The notes: a model not told the origin generated them from the letters alone. Counted from the first letter of the stretch, positions 9,501-19,375 are shown. The stretch is DNA of 64,000 bases from Rhodanobacteraceae bacterium (GCA_016790075.1 JAEUPP010000069.1:1-64000); one strand, 5' to 3'. Made by a program: numbers and translations.

Positions 9501-10373
9501 CTAGACGAAACCGCCCAGTACCAGCAGTCCAGCCACGGCAAGCCAGACGATAAGCACGCGCACGAGCAGATGGCGTGCGTCGGCAAGTTCGATCAGCGGA
9601 TCGTTCACGTCCTCGGCATAACCGTCGCCGGCGATGACGTCGGCATCGACGCTGGCCCGCGCTATCGCGGAAAGAAAGCCGAGATCCAGGCTGAAATAGC
9701 CCTTGCCCATACGGTCGTGCCAGCTTTTCCAGGTGTGGAATACGGCATCAAAATCCGAGGCAACCGCAAGCGCCAGCGCCATCAAATGGGCCGGCGCCCA
9801 ATCCAGCAGCTGGCTGAGCCTGCGCGCCAGCTGACGCCCATCGTCGCTTTGCAGCTCACTCATGGCCGGAGACCAGGCCAGCAACTGGGTCAGGCGATAG
9901 AGCAAGGCGCCACAGGGACCTAGCAGCAGAAACCAGATCAGCACACCGAACCAGCGCTTCAGCGCCGACTGGAAAGCTGCGTCTACCAGCGCGGGAGCCT
10001 CAAAGGCCAGCGCGCTTTCGTTACCGTCAGCGCGCAGATTCTGTGCGGCGACTACGCGGCGCTCGCTATCGGGCGCCTTGACCACCGCATCAATGTCTTC
10101 CGATAGATCCCGCGGCCCCCAGCTATACCAAAGTACACAGACCGCGAACGCGAACGACAGCAGGCCGAACATCCAACCGCGCAGCAATTGCTGGATCAGT
10201 AAACAAATCAACACCGGGACAAATATGCCAAGCACGCTGCGCGTACCACCTCCAACCCTGACCAGTACGCCTAGCCAGACACGCAGGCGGCTGAAGTCAC
10301 GCAGACGGGACAAGTCGGGCAAGCCCTGGGCGAGGGCAAGGACGACGAGAACGGCAAGCAGGTGAATGGCCAT
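9501..10373 (-). CDS. ampE: AmpE-like inner-membrane regulatory protein
   Basis: The 290-residue product has about four hydrophobic segments (residues about 1-17, 55-82, 140-170 and 270-290) and the AmpE-type central block RWFGVLIWFLLLGPCGALLY followed by LDWAPAHLMALALAVASDF. AmpE is usually encoded behind ampD and acts as a sensory membrane protein in beta-lactamase and peptidoglycan-recycling control; the family also resembles CobD/CbiB. Here ampD is not adjacent. The gene is last in a minus-strand block, 62 bp behind nudC. Confidence 0.8.
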   Translation of the reverse strand: MAIHLLAVLVVLALAQGLPDLSRLRDFSRLRVWLGVLVRVGGGTRSVLGIFVPVLICLLIQQLLRGWMFGLLSFAFAVCVLWYSWGPRDLSEDIDAVVKAPDSERRVVAAQNLRADGNESALAFEAPALVDAAFQSALKRWFGVLIWFLLLGPCGALLYRLTQLLAWSPAMSELQSDDGRQLARRLSQLLDWAPAHLMALALAVASDFDAVFHTWKSWHDRMGKGYFSLDLGFLSAIARASVDADVIAGDGYAEDVNDPLIELADARHLLVRVLIVWLAVAGLLVLGGFV

Positions 10374-10435
10374 GGCTCAGGCGTTCGTAAGGTTGGGCCG
10401 ATTGTAGCCGGCCCGCGCTCAACCGGCTCGCACTG

Positions 10436-11413
10436 TTAGGTCGTTTTTGGTTTGAGCCAGGGTTCGTCGTGCATCAATGCAGAAAGCTCCAGTCCACCGG
10501 CCTCGCGCAACCAGTGCTCGATCAGGCGATGGGAAACCGACAGCGGCGGAGGCAGCACCAGCGTGCGATCGGCGAGACCACGCACGATATCGTCGACTTC
10601 AAACCAGCGCGCCTCAGCCAGCTCGGCACCGACGCATATCGCCGGATCGCCAGCACGCGCGACGAAACCGAGCATCAGCGAAGCCGGGAAAGGCCAGGGC
10701 TGCGACGAGTGATAGTCGCAATCCTCAACCTCAACGCCCGCTTCCTCCCGCACTTCACGGCGTACGGCGTCCTCCAGCGACTCTCCAGGCTCGACAAAGC
10801 CGGCCAAGGTCGACCAGCGCCCCTCTGGCCAGCCCGGCTGGCGGCCCAGCAGGCAGGCATCGCGCCAACCGACGATTACGATGATGGCCGGGTCAGTGCG
10901 CGGAAAGTGTTCAATTCCGCAGTCGCGATTGGTGCACAGTGCCTTGTGCCCTGCAGAAACCAGTGTCGTCGCCTGTCCGCAGACACCGCAATAGCGCACG
11001 CGTGTCTGCCAGTACAGCAGCGCCCGTGCATACGCAAACAGGCCTGCATCGAATGCGGGCAGGCTGAGGCCTGCGGCACGCAGATCAAGCCAGCGCGCCC
11101 GTAGGGGACCGCTTACCTCCTCGCCACGTGGCTGGGTCGCCGCGATCGCGAAGTAGTTCGCCTCACGGGTGGCACCGAGGAAGGCGACCGGATCCTCAGG
11201 CCAGAACTGGCGCCGCTCCGCTTCACTGAGGTGGCGCAGGCCGCTGCGATCGGCCCGCGCGAGGCCACGCCCGTCTGGATTCAACACAATATAGCGGGCG
11301 CGGGCCTCCGCTCGCTGGGCCGATAGCCAGTCCGCATCATCACGCCGCTCCGCGGCGCGCTCAAGCGCCAGCGCAGCGAACACGTTGCTACTGCTACGCC
11401 GGCTTGCACTCAC
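10436..11413 (-). CDS. nudC: NAD+ diphosphatase / RNA deNADding Nudix hydrolase
   Basis: NudC cleaves NAD(H) to NMN(H) and AMP and removes NAD caps from RNA. The 325-residue product has the family zinc ribbon (YCGVCG, then CTNRDC), the Nudix box GFVEPGESLEDAVRREVREE, and the downstream SQPWPFPASLMLGF motif typical of NADH pyrophosphatases. The frame is open to 11491, but that region overlaps erpA. A GTG at 11413, 7 bp after the erpA stop, gives a non-overlapping start. No strong ribosome-binding site is visible, so coupling to erpA is likely. Confidence 0.93.
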   Translation of the reverse strand: MSASRRSSSNVFAALALERAAERRDDADWLSAQRAEARARYIVLNPDGRGLARADRSGLRHLSEAERRQFWPEDPVAFLGATREANYFAIAATQPRGEEVSGPLRARWLDLRAAGLSLPAFDAGLFAYARALLYWQTRVRYCGVCGQATTLVSAGHKALCTNRDCGIEHFPRTDPAIIVIVGWRDACLLGRQPGWPEGRWSTLAGFVEPGESLEDAVRREVREEAGVEVEDCDYHSSQPWPFPASLMLGFVARAGDPAICVGAELAEARWFEVDDIVRGLADRTLVLPPPLSVSHRLIEHWLREAGGLELSALMHDEPWLKPKTT

Positions 11414-11420
11414 GCCAGTA

Positions 11421-11783
11421 TCAGACAGTGAACGACGAACCGCAGCCACAGGTCGTCTTTGCGTTCGGATTGCGGATGACGAACTGTGCACCGGTCAGCG
11501 ACTCGGTGTAATCGATCTCTGCGCCCATGAGATATTGCAACGACAAGGGATCGACGACGAGCATGACGCCTTCGTTCTCGATCGCGACATCGTCCTCGCC
11601 ACGCTCCTCGTCGAAACTGAAGCCGTACTGGAAACCCGAACAGCCTCCACCGCTGATAGCCACCCGCAGTTTCAGCGCCGGATTGCCCTCCTCGGAGATC
11701 AGCTCGCGCACTTTATGTGCAGCCGCGTCGCTGAAGATGAGTAGCTGATCGGGGGTGGTCTGGTAACTCGGTGTTTCGCTCAT
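11421..11783 (-). CDS. erpA: Iron-sulphur cluster insertion protein ErpA
   Basis: The A-type carrier delivers [2Fe-2S] or [4Fe-4S] clusters to apoproteins. The product of 120 residues contains the three ligand cysteines in [11 protein letters not shown] and TTCGCGSSF at the C-terminus, and [15 protein letters not shown] ahead of the last pair. Length and motifs are normal. The open frame extends to 11837, but MSETPSYQ at 11783 matches the usual start. It sits between bactofilin and nudC, in the order common in Xanthomonadales. Confidence 0.95.
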   Translation of the reverse strand: MSETPSYQTTPDQLLIFSDAAAHKVRELISEEGNPALKLRVAISGGGCSGFQYGFSFDEERGEDDVAIENEGVMLVVDPLSLQYLMGAEIDYTESLTGAQFVIRNPNAKTTCGCGSSFTV

Positions 11784-11837
11784 GACGGCTTCGCAATAAA
11801 CAATGCGGGGCTTAGATCGGGGTGCCGATGTGCGCAA

Positions 11838-12263
11838 TCAAGCGGGCTCGGCATTGGCTGCCGCAGTGCCAGCTTCAGGCGCTGGTAGACGCTTGGGCGC
11901 TTCGTTCTGATGCACCATCTTGCCATTGATCTGGGCACCGGCCGCCATTTCGAGCACCTTGTAGTAGATATTCCCTTCGATGCGTGCGGCCTCTGCCAGT
12001 TCCAGACGCTCGGCTGCATGTACGTCGCCCTTGACCTCGCCGTTGAGTACAACACGCGGCGCGTGGATTTCACCAATCACTGAACCCTGGTCGCTCAGCG
12101 TCAGGCAGGCGTCGGTCCCGTCCGCACGCAAGGTGCCTTCAATGCGCCCTTCAAGATAGATGGCGCCGCTGAATGTCAGATCGCCCCGGATTATCGTGCC
12201 CTTTGCGATCAGCGTGGTGGCGCTGTAGCTGGACTTGGCGCTGCCTTTCTTACTGCTGAACAT
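11838..12263 (-). CDS. Bactofilin (polymer-forming cytoskeletal protein)
   Basis: The 141-residue product has a short polar N-terminus, a right-handed beta-helix core (TLIAKGTIIRGDLTFSGAI, then VVLNGEVKGDVHAAERLEL) with the repeating glycine/hydrophobic pattern of bactofilins, and a disordered Ala/Pro-rich tail. Bactofilins polymerise without nucleotide at the inner membrane and organise cell shape or wall synthesis. The ATG at 12263 overlaps the upstream DUF6776 gene by 14 bp. That neighbour is membrane-bound and could be its anchor, which is inference. Confidence 0.9.
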   Translation of the reverse strand: MFSSKKGSAKSSYSATTLIAKGTIIRGDLTFSGAIYLEGRIEGTLRADGTDACLTLSDQGSVIGEIHAPRVVLNGEVKGDVHAAERLELAEAARIEGNIYYKVLEMAAGAQINGKMVHQNEAPKRLPAPEAGTAAANAEPA

Positions 12264-12984
12264 TGCTGCTCTCCTCCGCTGCCTGAGCTTCGCTCCAGGC
12301 GAATCCTTGTTCGACCCGGCCACCGCCCCCCGTTGCTTCGGCAACCACCTTGATGCGATTCGGCGTAAACCCTGCAGGCAACATCACCGTGCCCGATACG
12401 CGCTGAAAATACTTGAACGAAAACACCAGACCATCAGCGTCACCGGCGCCCAGTTCGCTCCAGCTCAAGGTCTTGAGCTGACCGTTCGCGACGCCCTCCA
12501 CGATCAGTTGCAACCGCCCTTCGCTAGCCTGCGAACGCTTCATATTCTGTGTCAGTGTGACGATGACGTTCCAGGCGCTGGAATCCTTGATTGGCTCGAC
12601 ATGTACCGAATGCACCGACAAGCCTTCGCGACGCGCACCACCACCGACGAGACGCGCGTAGAAGCCGAGATCCGTGCGCAGGCCGGCGATTTCCTCTTCT
12701 CGTTCACGCAACGTCTGCTGCAAATCCGTGCTTGCGACACGATCCACCTGGTCGGCACGCTCCAGCACGGCGACGCGCTGCTTTAATGACTCATTCTCGG
12801 CCTGCAGGCGCTTGAACTCCGCCGGATCAGGACCGCTGGCCGGGGAAAGTGAGATGAACCAGCCGGCGAACGCCGCAAGGGCAAGGCTCAGGAACCAGAG
12901 CACGAGCACTAACAGCAGACGGCGCCTGGCGGCGGCCGGGTCGTGCTGCTGGACAATGAAGCGCGGTGCCGTATTGCGTGACAT
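12250..12984 (-). CDS. DUF6776-family single-pass membrane protein
   Basis: The 244-residue product has one transmembrane helix at about residues 22-46 (LLLVLVLWFLSLALAAFAGW), a coiled coil at about 55-110 (EFKRLQAENESLKQRVAVLE) and a C-terminal beta-rich domain. It is N-in, with the bulk periplasmic by the positive-inside rule (RRR before the helix). The 3' end overlaps the bactofilin start by 14 bp, so the two are likely co-translated and may act together. The function of the family is not established. Confidence 0.8.
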   Translation of the reverse strand: MSRNTAPRFIVQQHDPAAARRRLLLVLVLWFLSLALAAFAGWFISLSPASGPDPAEFKRLQAENESLKQRVAVLERADQVDRVASTDLQQTLREREEEIAGLRTDLGFYARLVGGGARREGLSVHSVHVEPIKDSSAWNVIVTLTQNMKRSQASEGRLQLIVEGVANGQLKTLSWSELGAGDADGLVFSFKYFQRVSGTVMLPAGFTPNRIKVVAEATGGGGRVEQGFAWSEAQAAEESSNVQQ

Positions 12985-13099
12985 AGGAAGACGCCTGTAC
13001 GCCCTCCAGCGACGGAAAGCGGACTCTGCAGGGGAACGTCAGGGTGCCCGGCCTTATAGCCCCCCTCCCCAGTACGGTCAAGCGGAACGGCTGCCTGGC

Positions 13100-13105
13100 T
13101 ATACT
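13100..13105 (+). promoter_or_regulatory. Putative -10 element upstream of hemJ
   Basis: TATACT lies 30 bp before the hemJ ATG in the gap between divergent genes. No convincing -35 hexamer is seen at 16-18 bp, so this is a weak prediction. Confidence 0.35.
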
Positions 13106-13134
13106 GCGCGCCCTGCCGACTCGATACCCCGCCC

Positions 13135-13572
13135 ATGCTCTGGCTCAAGGCCTTTCACATCGTCGCCGTTGTCACCTGGTTCGCCGGTCTGTTCTACCTG
13201 CCGCGACTGTTCGTCTACCACGCCGAGGAGACCGAAGCCGTGGTCCGGGAGCGGCTTAAGGTCATGGAGCGGCGGCTGCTGGTCATGACACGAATAGGCG
13301 GAGCGCTGACGCTTATCTTCGGCGTTGCGACCTTGACCTGGTGGCTAGTGCACGTACCCGGTTACTTCAAGGCCAATCCGTGGCTACATGTCAAGCTTGT
13401 ATTCGTGATTTTGCTCTACGGCTATGAGGGCTATCTGGCCAAGCTCACCCGGGAGTTCGCGCAGGACCGCTGCACGCGTTCGTCACGCTGGTTGCGCATT
13501 TTCAACGAACTGCCCGCGTTGCTGCTGATCGCCATCGCCATCCTCGTCGTCGTCCAGCCGTTCAAGAGCTGA
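13135..13572 (+). CDS. hemJ: Protoporphyrinogen IX oxidase HemJ
   Basis: HemJ converts protoporphyrinogen IX to protoporphyrin IX in haem synthesis at the inner membrane. The 145-residue product has four predicted helices and the family N-terminus WLKAFHIVAVVTWFAGLFYL, whose His8 is among the conserved haem-related residues, then LKVMERRLL and WLHVKL. The length is standard for HemJ in Proteobacteria. It is divergent from the DUF6776 operon and followed by a signalling gene with its own putative promoter. Confidence 0.95.
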   Translation: MLWLKAFHIVAVVTWFAGLFYLPRLFVYHAEETEAVVRERLKVMERRLLVMTRIGGALTLIFGVATLTWWLVHVPGYFKANPWLHVKLVFVILLYGYEGYLAKLTREFAQDRCTRSSRWLRIFNELPALLLIAIAILVVVQPFKS

Positions 13573-13651
13573 TACCTACGGCAGCGCAAACCTTGGTGCC
13601 ATTGCCCTTGGCATATGCGCAACCGTATCGGCCCGAGTGCGCAGGGGCGCG

Positions 13652-13660
13652 TGCTATATT
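13652..13660 (+). promoter_or_regulatory. Extended -10 promoter for the scaffold gene
   Basis: TGCTATATT (TGn followed by the TATATT hexamer) lies 31 bp before the ATG at 13692. The -35 position is not recognisable, which is tolerated for extended -10 promoters. It would start transcription near 13667. Confidence 0.45.
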
Positions 13661-13691
13661 GCGGCGACATTAGGATTTCCGGGTCTCGCGA

Positions 13692-16346
13692 ATGCTCAAG
13701 CAGGACGACTCCCAGCAATGCGCAGAATTGCGGCAAGCATTTCTGCGGCATCTGCCCAAGCGCCTCGACACACTTACCCGACGCGGGCTGCGCCAAGCAA
13801 GGGATGGCTGGGACATCAATAGCCTTAGCCTGATCTTCCGCGAAGTGCAGACGCTGGCCGGAGCCAGTGGCCGCTACGGCCTGCTCGACCTCGCTGAAAA
13901 ACTGTTCGCGATTGAGTCGGCGCTCGCCGACAGTCTTGATCGAATCAGCGTCCCGGATGCATCGACCTCAGCCGCAGTCGCCACGCTATTTGACGAACTG
14001 CGTGAGATCGCAAGCACACATACCGCGCCCGCCGGCGACAACCGGCTCAGCGTGGCGGCGGCTGATCTTGACCGCAGCGAGAATGGTTACGCCCTGCAAC
14101 TCGTGCCACCAGCGGACTACTGGAAACGCTTTCCGATGGTTGCCTCCCCAGCAGCCGCTGTTGCGAAGACTGTTCCGCTGCCCCCCACAGCGGGCTCGCC
14201 AGCTGCCGTACCAGTGGCGGAGGCTACGGAGAAGCCGCTTGAACCCGCCGCCCCCCCTGTCGACACAGGGCCATCGCGGCGTGCCGCAAATGGCCAGGGC
14301 GCACGCAAGGTCTATCACCTGACCGACGGCAGCCCGCTGGCCTGCGAGATCGACCAGAAGCTCGAACTGTCGGGTTATGAGCTTTCGCTGCTCGATCACG
14401 TCGGCGAAGTCATCGAGATGATAGGCACGTTTCCGCCGCATCTGGTCGTGGTCGACGCTCATTTCCTGAGCGAACTCGATCGTCTTGGCGAAACGCTGAA
14501 ATCAGCACGCAGCCGCACCAGCCACCGGGTCGCCATGCTCACCCTTTCCGAGCATGGCGACCTTGATGTGCGCCTGCGCGCGATGCGTGCCGGTGCCGAT
14601 GCATTCATTCCGCTCCCGGCGCAGACCAGCGACATCATGGCGCGCATTGCGGAACTTACTGAGTCCGACCAGACCGACCCGTATCGCATCATGATCGTCG
14701 AGGACGATCGCTCCCAGGCCATTTTTGCTGAATCCATCCTGCGCAAGGCTGGCATGCAGACGATGATGGTTACTGACCCCCTCGCGGTACTCAACGATAT
14801 CGACGCGTTCAATCCGGATCTGATCCTGATGGATCTCTATATGCCTGGGTGCTCAGGCACGGAACTGACTTCGATCATCCGCGAACGCGAGGCCTTCGTT
14901 TCGACACCTATCGTGTTTCTGTCAGGTGAGAATGATACCGACAAGCACTTCGAGGCCCTGAATGCAGGCGGCGATGACTTCCTGTCCAAGCCGATACGCC
15001 CCAAGCATCTGATCTCCGCCGTCACGAATCGGCTGCGCCGGGCGCGTCATATCCGGCGCCGCGCGCAGAACCAGAATCCGCGCGATCCGGTTACGGGCAT
15101 GTATGAACGCGCGCACGTGCTCGATCGTATCAATGCGAAGCTGGCCGCTGATGACATAGTCGCGCAACGCGGCGGGCTGCTCTATGTCGATCTCGACGAC
15201 GCGACGAATCTGCGCGAGCAGGTTGGCCTCATCGGCTTTGACAAGCTGCTTGGCCAGATCGGCGTGTTTCTCGCCTCGCACCTGGATGCGAGTGAGTTAG
15301 TCACCCGCTTTGGCGACACAAGCTTCATCGTGTTGAGTCCGGAGCGCGGTGCGACCGAACTTGCCGAGGGCAGCCGTGCGCTGCTCGATCGTGTGGTGCG
15401 CGAACAGTTCGACATCGACGGACATCATTTTCGCATCGCGCTACGCGTCGGCGTCTGCCCGTTCTCCGCGAATCTCGGTGACGCTGGCTCGATGCTGACC
15501 GCCGCAGAGCGCGCGATGAGCGATACGCGCCGCCGTGATCGCGGCTCGGTTGGTATGCATGGTCAAAAGACCAGCGGCGACCAGACCCTTATCGACAATC
15601 TGCATGCAGCGCTGCGCAGCGATTCGTTCCACCTCGTGTTTCAGCCGATTGCCTCGCTGGCCAGCGACGACGATGGCGAAACCGAAGAGCAGTTCCAAGC
15701 GCTGCTGCGGCTCCATGGCGACGACGGCAAGGTGCTTACCGCCAGCCATATCGTGCCTGCTGCCGAGCAGGCCAACCTCATCGACGACATTGATCGCTGG
15801 GTGCTTGGCCGCTGCCTTATGGTGCTGTCGGAACGGTCGCGCCAAGGCCGCCCGGTGCGATTGTTCGCGAGTCAATCGCTCGCGGCGGCGCGCGACCCGG
15901 GCCGTGCGGCATGGTTGCGGCAACAGCTCGAAACACGCCGAATTCCTGGCAATCGCGTCGTAATCGAGCTCCGTCTACCACAGAAAGCCGCTGATCGCGA
16001 GCTGATTTCGGGGTTCGCTGCAGCCATGCATCAGATCGGGGTTGGCCTTTGCCTGGCAGGCGCAGTTCCTGGTGAAGCTGCTGAAGCGGCGATCCAGCAC
16101 CTGCCGATCGACTTCATCAAAATCGATCCCGAGTGCATTGCCGATCGGAGTCCGCGTATGCGTGACGAGCTGCGCCGACTGGTCCATACAGCGCACGACC
16201 ATAGCCGTCAGGTCATTGCGCCGCGCATAGAAGACGCGCAGAGCGCAGCAACCCTCTGGACCATCGGCGTTGATTTCATTCAAGGTAATTTCGTGCAGCA
16301 TGAAGCGCAGAATCTCGACTACGATTTCCGCGCTGCTGCCGGATAG
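13692..16346 (+). CDS. Multidomain signalling scaffold: degenerate Hpt, two receivers, degenerate GGDEF and EAL
   Basis: 884 residues. An Hpt-like N-terminus (about 1-110) has VQTLAGASGRYG, with Gln53 where the phosphorylatable His would be. After a Pro/Ala linker comes a divergent receiver (about 205-322, Asp255), then a canonical receiver (331-450) with Asp338/339, phospho-acceptor Asp381 and Lys433. The GGDEF-like domain (about 463-622) reads RFGDTS at 539-544, so catalysis is unlikely. The EAL-like domain (about 636-880) has QALLR at 669-673 instead of EALLR but keeps QPI and DFIKID. It probably binds or relays rather than turning over cyclic-di-GMP. The hybrid kinase gene follows 68 bp downstream. 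Confidence 0.85.
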   Translation: MLKQDDSQQCAELRQAFLRHLPKRLDTLTRRGLRQARDGWDINSLSLIFREVQTLAGASGRYGLLDLAEKLFAIESALADSLDRISVPDASTSAAVATLFDELREIASTHTAPAGDNRLSVAAADLDRSENGYALQLVPPADYWKRFPMVASPAAAVAKTVPLPPTAGSPAAVPVAEATEKPLEPAAPPVDTGPSRRAANGQGARKVYHLTDGSPLACEIDQKLELSGYELSLLDHVGEVIEMIGTFPPHLVVVDAHFLSELDRLGETLKSARSRTSHRVAMLTLSEHGDLDVRLRAMRAGADAFIPLPAQTSDIMARIAELTESDQTDPYRIMIVEDDRSQAIFAESILRKAGMQTMMVTDPLAVLNDIDAFNPDLILMDLYMPGCSGTELTSIIREREAFVSTPIVFLSGENDTDKHFEALNAGGDDFLSKPIRPKHLISAVTNRLRRARHIRRRAQNQNPRDPVTGMYERAHVLDRINAKLAADDIVAQRGGLLYVDLDDATNLREQVGLIGFDKLLGQIGVFLASHLDASELVTRFGDTSFIVLSPERGATELAEGSRALLDRVVREQFDIDGHHFRIALRVGVCPFSANLGDAGSMLTAAERAMSDTRRRDRGSVGMHGQKTSGDQTLIDNLHAALRSDSFHLVFQPIASLASDDDGETEEQFQALLRLHGDDGKVLTASHIVPAAEQANLIDDIDRWVLGRCLMVLSERSRQGRPVRLFASQSLAAARDPGRAAWLRQQLETRRIPGNRVVIELRLPQKAADRELISGFAAAMHQIGVGLCLAGAVPGEAAEAAIQHLPIDFIKIDPECIADRSPRMRDELRRLVHTAHDHSRQVIAPRIEDAQSAATLWTIGVDFIQGNFVQHEAQNLDYDFRAAAG

Positions 16347-16414
16347 CTTGCCAGAGGTAGTGACAAGCCGAGCCGTGGTACGTGCGTCGCAACTGCTGCT
16401 GACGAGGAACGAGC

Positions 16415-18865
16415 ATGGGGGACTGGAAACGACTCGCCGGAGCAATGCGCTGGGGCGGTCTCGCGGTTGTGGTCAGTGCCAGCCTGATCGGACTGATCGT
16501 CATACCGCCGCCCAACAATTTCTGGATGGCGCCGCTGCTGCTGCTCGGCGGCGTTCTGCTATTTCTTGCTGAGCCCGTCGGTGCTGATGACAGCTCAGCG
16601 CAGATCGCGGAGCGTTCGGTCGCGCCACACCCGTCGCCTGCGCCACCATCCGCAGCGCCGATAGCCGGCGCCGCGCCTGCCCTCCAGGCTGAGGTCGACG
16701 AACTTCGCCAAGTGCAGCAGGATCTCATGAAGGCCAAGCAGGATGCGGAAGCCGCCATGATGGCCAAGAGCGAGTTCCTCGCGACGATGAGCCATGAAAT
16801 CCGCACTCCGCTGAACGGGGTGATTCCGCTGCTCGACATCGTTTTGTCGACCAAGCTCGCGCCCGATCAGCGCGACTACCTCATGACTGCCTACCGTTCG
16901 GCACGGGAGCTGCTGCGCATCGTTGACGACATCCTCGACTATTCCAAGATTGAGGCCAACAAACTCGAACTTGAATCGGTCGGTATCAACCTGCGGGAGG
17001 TGCTAGAGGCCGTCAAGCGGCTGATGGAAAAAGCAGCCGAAAGCAAAGGCCTATCCCTGTCGGTGACGATTGATCCTGCGGTGCGCCTCGCGGCACGCGG
17101 CGACCCGGTACGCCTGCGCCAAATCCTGACCAACCTGGTCAGCAACGCGATCAAGTTCACTGAGCGCGGCAGCGTTTCGATCCGCGTCACGCGCAAGGGC
17201 GAAACGCGCAGCCACAACGAAGTGATGTTTCAGGTGCAGGACACTGGTGTAGGCATAGCGCCTGACGTGGCCGACAAACTGTTTCAGCCGTTTTCCCAGG
17301 CGGATGCTTCCACCACCCGCATCCACGGCGGCACGGGCCTGGGGCTGGTCATCTGCAAGCGCATTGTCGACCTGATGGGCGGCAAGATTGGCGTGAAGTC
17401 GGAAATGGGCCGCGGTTCGACATTCTGGTTCAGCGTGCCGTTCCTAAAGGCGGTCGGTGACGGCCCCGGTGCCCGCACGGATCTCGGTGGCGCGCGGGCG
17501 CTGGTCGTCGTCGACGAAGCTTCCGCCCAGCGGCGTCTTGCTGGCTACCTAACCAGTTGGGGCGTGCAGTTTACGACCACGAACGTTGCGGCTGAAGCAC
17601 TGGCGAAACTGCGCAGCGCCGCGCAGATGGGTGATAGCTGGGCGATCGATCTGCTTGTCGTCGACCTAGGCAGCATGCGCGGCAACCCGGCTGCGCTGCT
17701 GCGCAATGTGCTACGCGAGCCCACGCTCGAACGCGTACGATTTGCGTTCGTCGCAAGCGGCGATGACGTTCCGGCTGAGCTGCGCCAGGATGCTCGTTCC
17801 ACTGTTGTCGCCGCCGGATATTCCGACGCCGAGCTACGCGCAGCGCTGAACGTATTGCTCGGCGTTCAACAAGCCACACGCGAAGAATCCGCGCCGGGTA
17901 CTACTGGTGAGCTGCTGGAACCTGGCGTTCAGCTAGCAACAGCCGACGCAACGTCAACACCGCTACGAGGCCATGTCCTGCTCGTCGAGGACAACCCCGT
18001 CAACCGGCAAGTTGCGCAGCGCATCCTGAACCTGCTCGGCCTGAGTCTCGAACTCGCTGAAAACGGCAAGGAGGCGCTCGAAAAACTCGAGGCCAGTCGT
18101 TTCGACCTTGTGCTGATGGACTGCCAGATGCCGGTCATGGACGGATACACGGCGACCCGCGTAAGGCGTACGCGTGAAGCCGAAAACCGTCTGCCCCGCA
18201 TGCCCATCATCGCGATGACCGCGAACGCGATGGCCGGCGACCGCGAAAAGTGCATCGGCGCAGGCATGGACGAGTACTTGTCCAAACCGATGAACCGCGG
18301 ACTGCTCGAATCGACCTTGCGCAAGTGGCTGCCGAAACAAGCACAGAGCCGCGCACAGGGCGCAGCTCAGGCCGCGGCTCCAGGCCCGCCTCGGGCCGCT
18401 GCCCCGGTTACACCAGGCGTACATGCCGTCGCCAGTGCCCCGCTTGCACCAGCGAGCGGCACAGGCCCCGCATTCGGTGAGGGCATAGCTACCCCAAGCC
18501 CATTGGCCACTCGCGACGGCGCGGCCCTCGATCAGGAAATCATCCACGACCTGCTCGATGTCATGGGTGATGAGTTCACTGAACTGGTCGGTGTTTATCT
18601 CGAAGACACGCCGAAGAATCTCGCACTGCTCGAAACAGCTGCCGGACGTAACGACGCGAACGGACTGATCGCCCCTTCGCATTCGCTCAAGTCAACAAGC
18701 GCAAATCTCGGCGCGATGACGCTGGCGGAAATCGCCAAGCGTATCGAGCATGGTGCGCGTAGCGGCACTCTCGCCGACGCCGGCATGCTGGTGCGTGACC
18801 TAACACGCGAATATGGTCGCGTATCCGCCGAGCTTCGTAATTTGCTCGCACGCAGCGGCGCATAA
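16415..18865 (+). CDS. Hybrid sensor histidine kinase (TM-HisKA-HATPase-REC-REC-Hpt)
   Basis: The 816-residue product has two membrane helices (about 14-31 and 37-52) with almost no periplasmic loop. Next come a short coiled coil, HisKA with His127 in SHEIRTP, and HATPase_c (N box about 234-247, G boxes DTGVG and GGTGLG). A degenerate receiver (about 360-480, Asp417) precedes a canonical receiver (about 518-635, Asp569, Lys624). The C-terminal Hpt carries His756 in [12 protein letters not shown]. It resembles RpfC/BarA-type phosphorelay kinases. With no sensor domain, its input may come through the membrane or a partner. GAGGAAC precedes the ATG. Confidence 0.92.
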   Translation: MGDWKRLAGAMRWGGLAVVVSASLIGLIVIPPPNNFWMAPLLLLGGVLLFLAEPVGADDSSAQIAERSVAPHPSPAPPSAAPIAGAAPALQAEVDELRQVQQDLMKAKQDAEAAMMAKSEFLATMSHEIRTPLNGVIPLLDIVLSTKLAPDQRDYLMTAYRSARELLRIVDDILDYSKIEANKLELESVGINLREVLEAVKRLMEKAAESKGLSLSVTIDPAVRLAARGDPVRLRQILTNLVSNAIKFTERGSVSIRVTRKGETRSHNEVMFQVQDTGVGIAPDVADKLFQPFSQADASTTRIHGGTGLGLVICKRIVDLMGGKIGVKSEMGRGSTFWFSVPFLKAVGDGPGARTDLGGARALVVVDEASAQRRLAGYLTSWGVQFTTTNVAAEALAKLRSAAQMGDSWAIDLLVVDLGSMRGNPAALLRNVLREPTLERVRFAFVASGDDVPAELRQDARSTVVAAGYSDAELRAALNVLLGVQQATREESAPGTTGELLEPGVQLATADATSTPLRGHVLLVEDNPVNRQVAQRILNLLGLSLELAENGKEALEKLEASRFDLVLMDCQMPVMDGYTATRVRRTREAENRLPRMPIIAMTANAMAGDREKCIGAGMDEYLSKPMNRGLLESTLRKWLPKQAQSRAQGAAQAAAPGPPRAAAPVTPGVHAVASAPLAPASGTGPAFGEGIATPSPLATRDGAALDQEIIHDLLDVMGDEFTELVGVYLEDTPKNLALLETAAGRNDANGLIAPSHSLKSTSANLGAMTLAEIAKRIEHGARSGTLADAGMLVRDLTREYGRVSAELRNLLARSGA

Positions 18866-18871
18866 AACGGC

Positions 18872-18894
18872 GAAGCGGGCTCGGGGCCCGCTTC
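18872..18894. terminator. Bidirectional terminator hairpin
   Basis: A perfect 9-bp stem, GAAGCGGGC with GCCCGCTTC, is closed by TCGGG. It lies 7 bp after the hybrid kinase stop and 11 bp before the convergent bfr stop. No T-run follows on the plus strand. Position and strength support termination of both genes. Confidence 0.75.
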
Positions 18895-18904
18895 ACTGGT
18901 TGCT

Positions 18905-19375
18905 TCAGCTACCGATTTTTCTTTGCAAATAGTTCGCGTCGCCAATCTGCTGCATCAGATTCAACTGTGTTTCAAGCCAATCGATGTGCTCTTCTTCAGA
19001 CTCCAGGATATGCTCGAACAGCTCGCGGCTTACATAGTCGGCAGCTCTCTCGGCATCGGCGATAGCAGCACGCAGATCCGGGACTGCTGCGTACTCGAGC
19101 TTCAAGTCGCATTCGAGGCATTCGCGCGGTGTCTCGCCAATCATTAGCTTGCCAAGGTTCTGCAGATTTGGCAGGCCATCAAGGAACAGGATGCGCTCGA
19201 TAAGCTTGTCCGCATGCTTCATCTCGTCGATCGATTCCTTGTACTCGTAGTCGGCGAGATCCTTGAAGCCCCAGTTCCTGAACATGCGGGCATGCAGGAA
19301 ATACTGATTAATCGCGGTAAGTTCGTTGTAGAGCGCCTTGTTCAGGTGCTCGATGATCTTGGGGTCGCCCTTCAT
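18905..19375 (-). CDS. bfr: Bacterioferritin
   Basis: Bacterioferritin is a 24-subunit haem-containing iron-storage shell. The 156-residue product has ferroxidase residues Glu18, Glu51 and His54 and the haem ligand Met52 ([11 protein letters not shown]), with later ligands in [20 protein letters not shown] lies just upstream of the ATG at 19375. The open frame runs to 19480, but those residues lack family similarity. The partner ferredoxin gene bfd lies upstream on the same strand. Confidence 0.97.
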   Translation of the reverse strand: MKGDPKIIEHLNKALYNELTAINQYFLHARMFRNWGFKDLADYEYKESIDEMKHADKLIERILFLDGLPNLQNLGKLMIGETPRECLECDLKLEYAAVPDLRAAIADAERAADYVSRELFEHILESEEEHIDWLETQLNLMQQIGDANYLQRKIGS

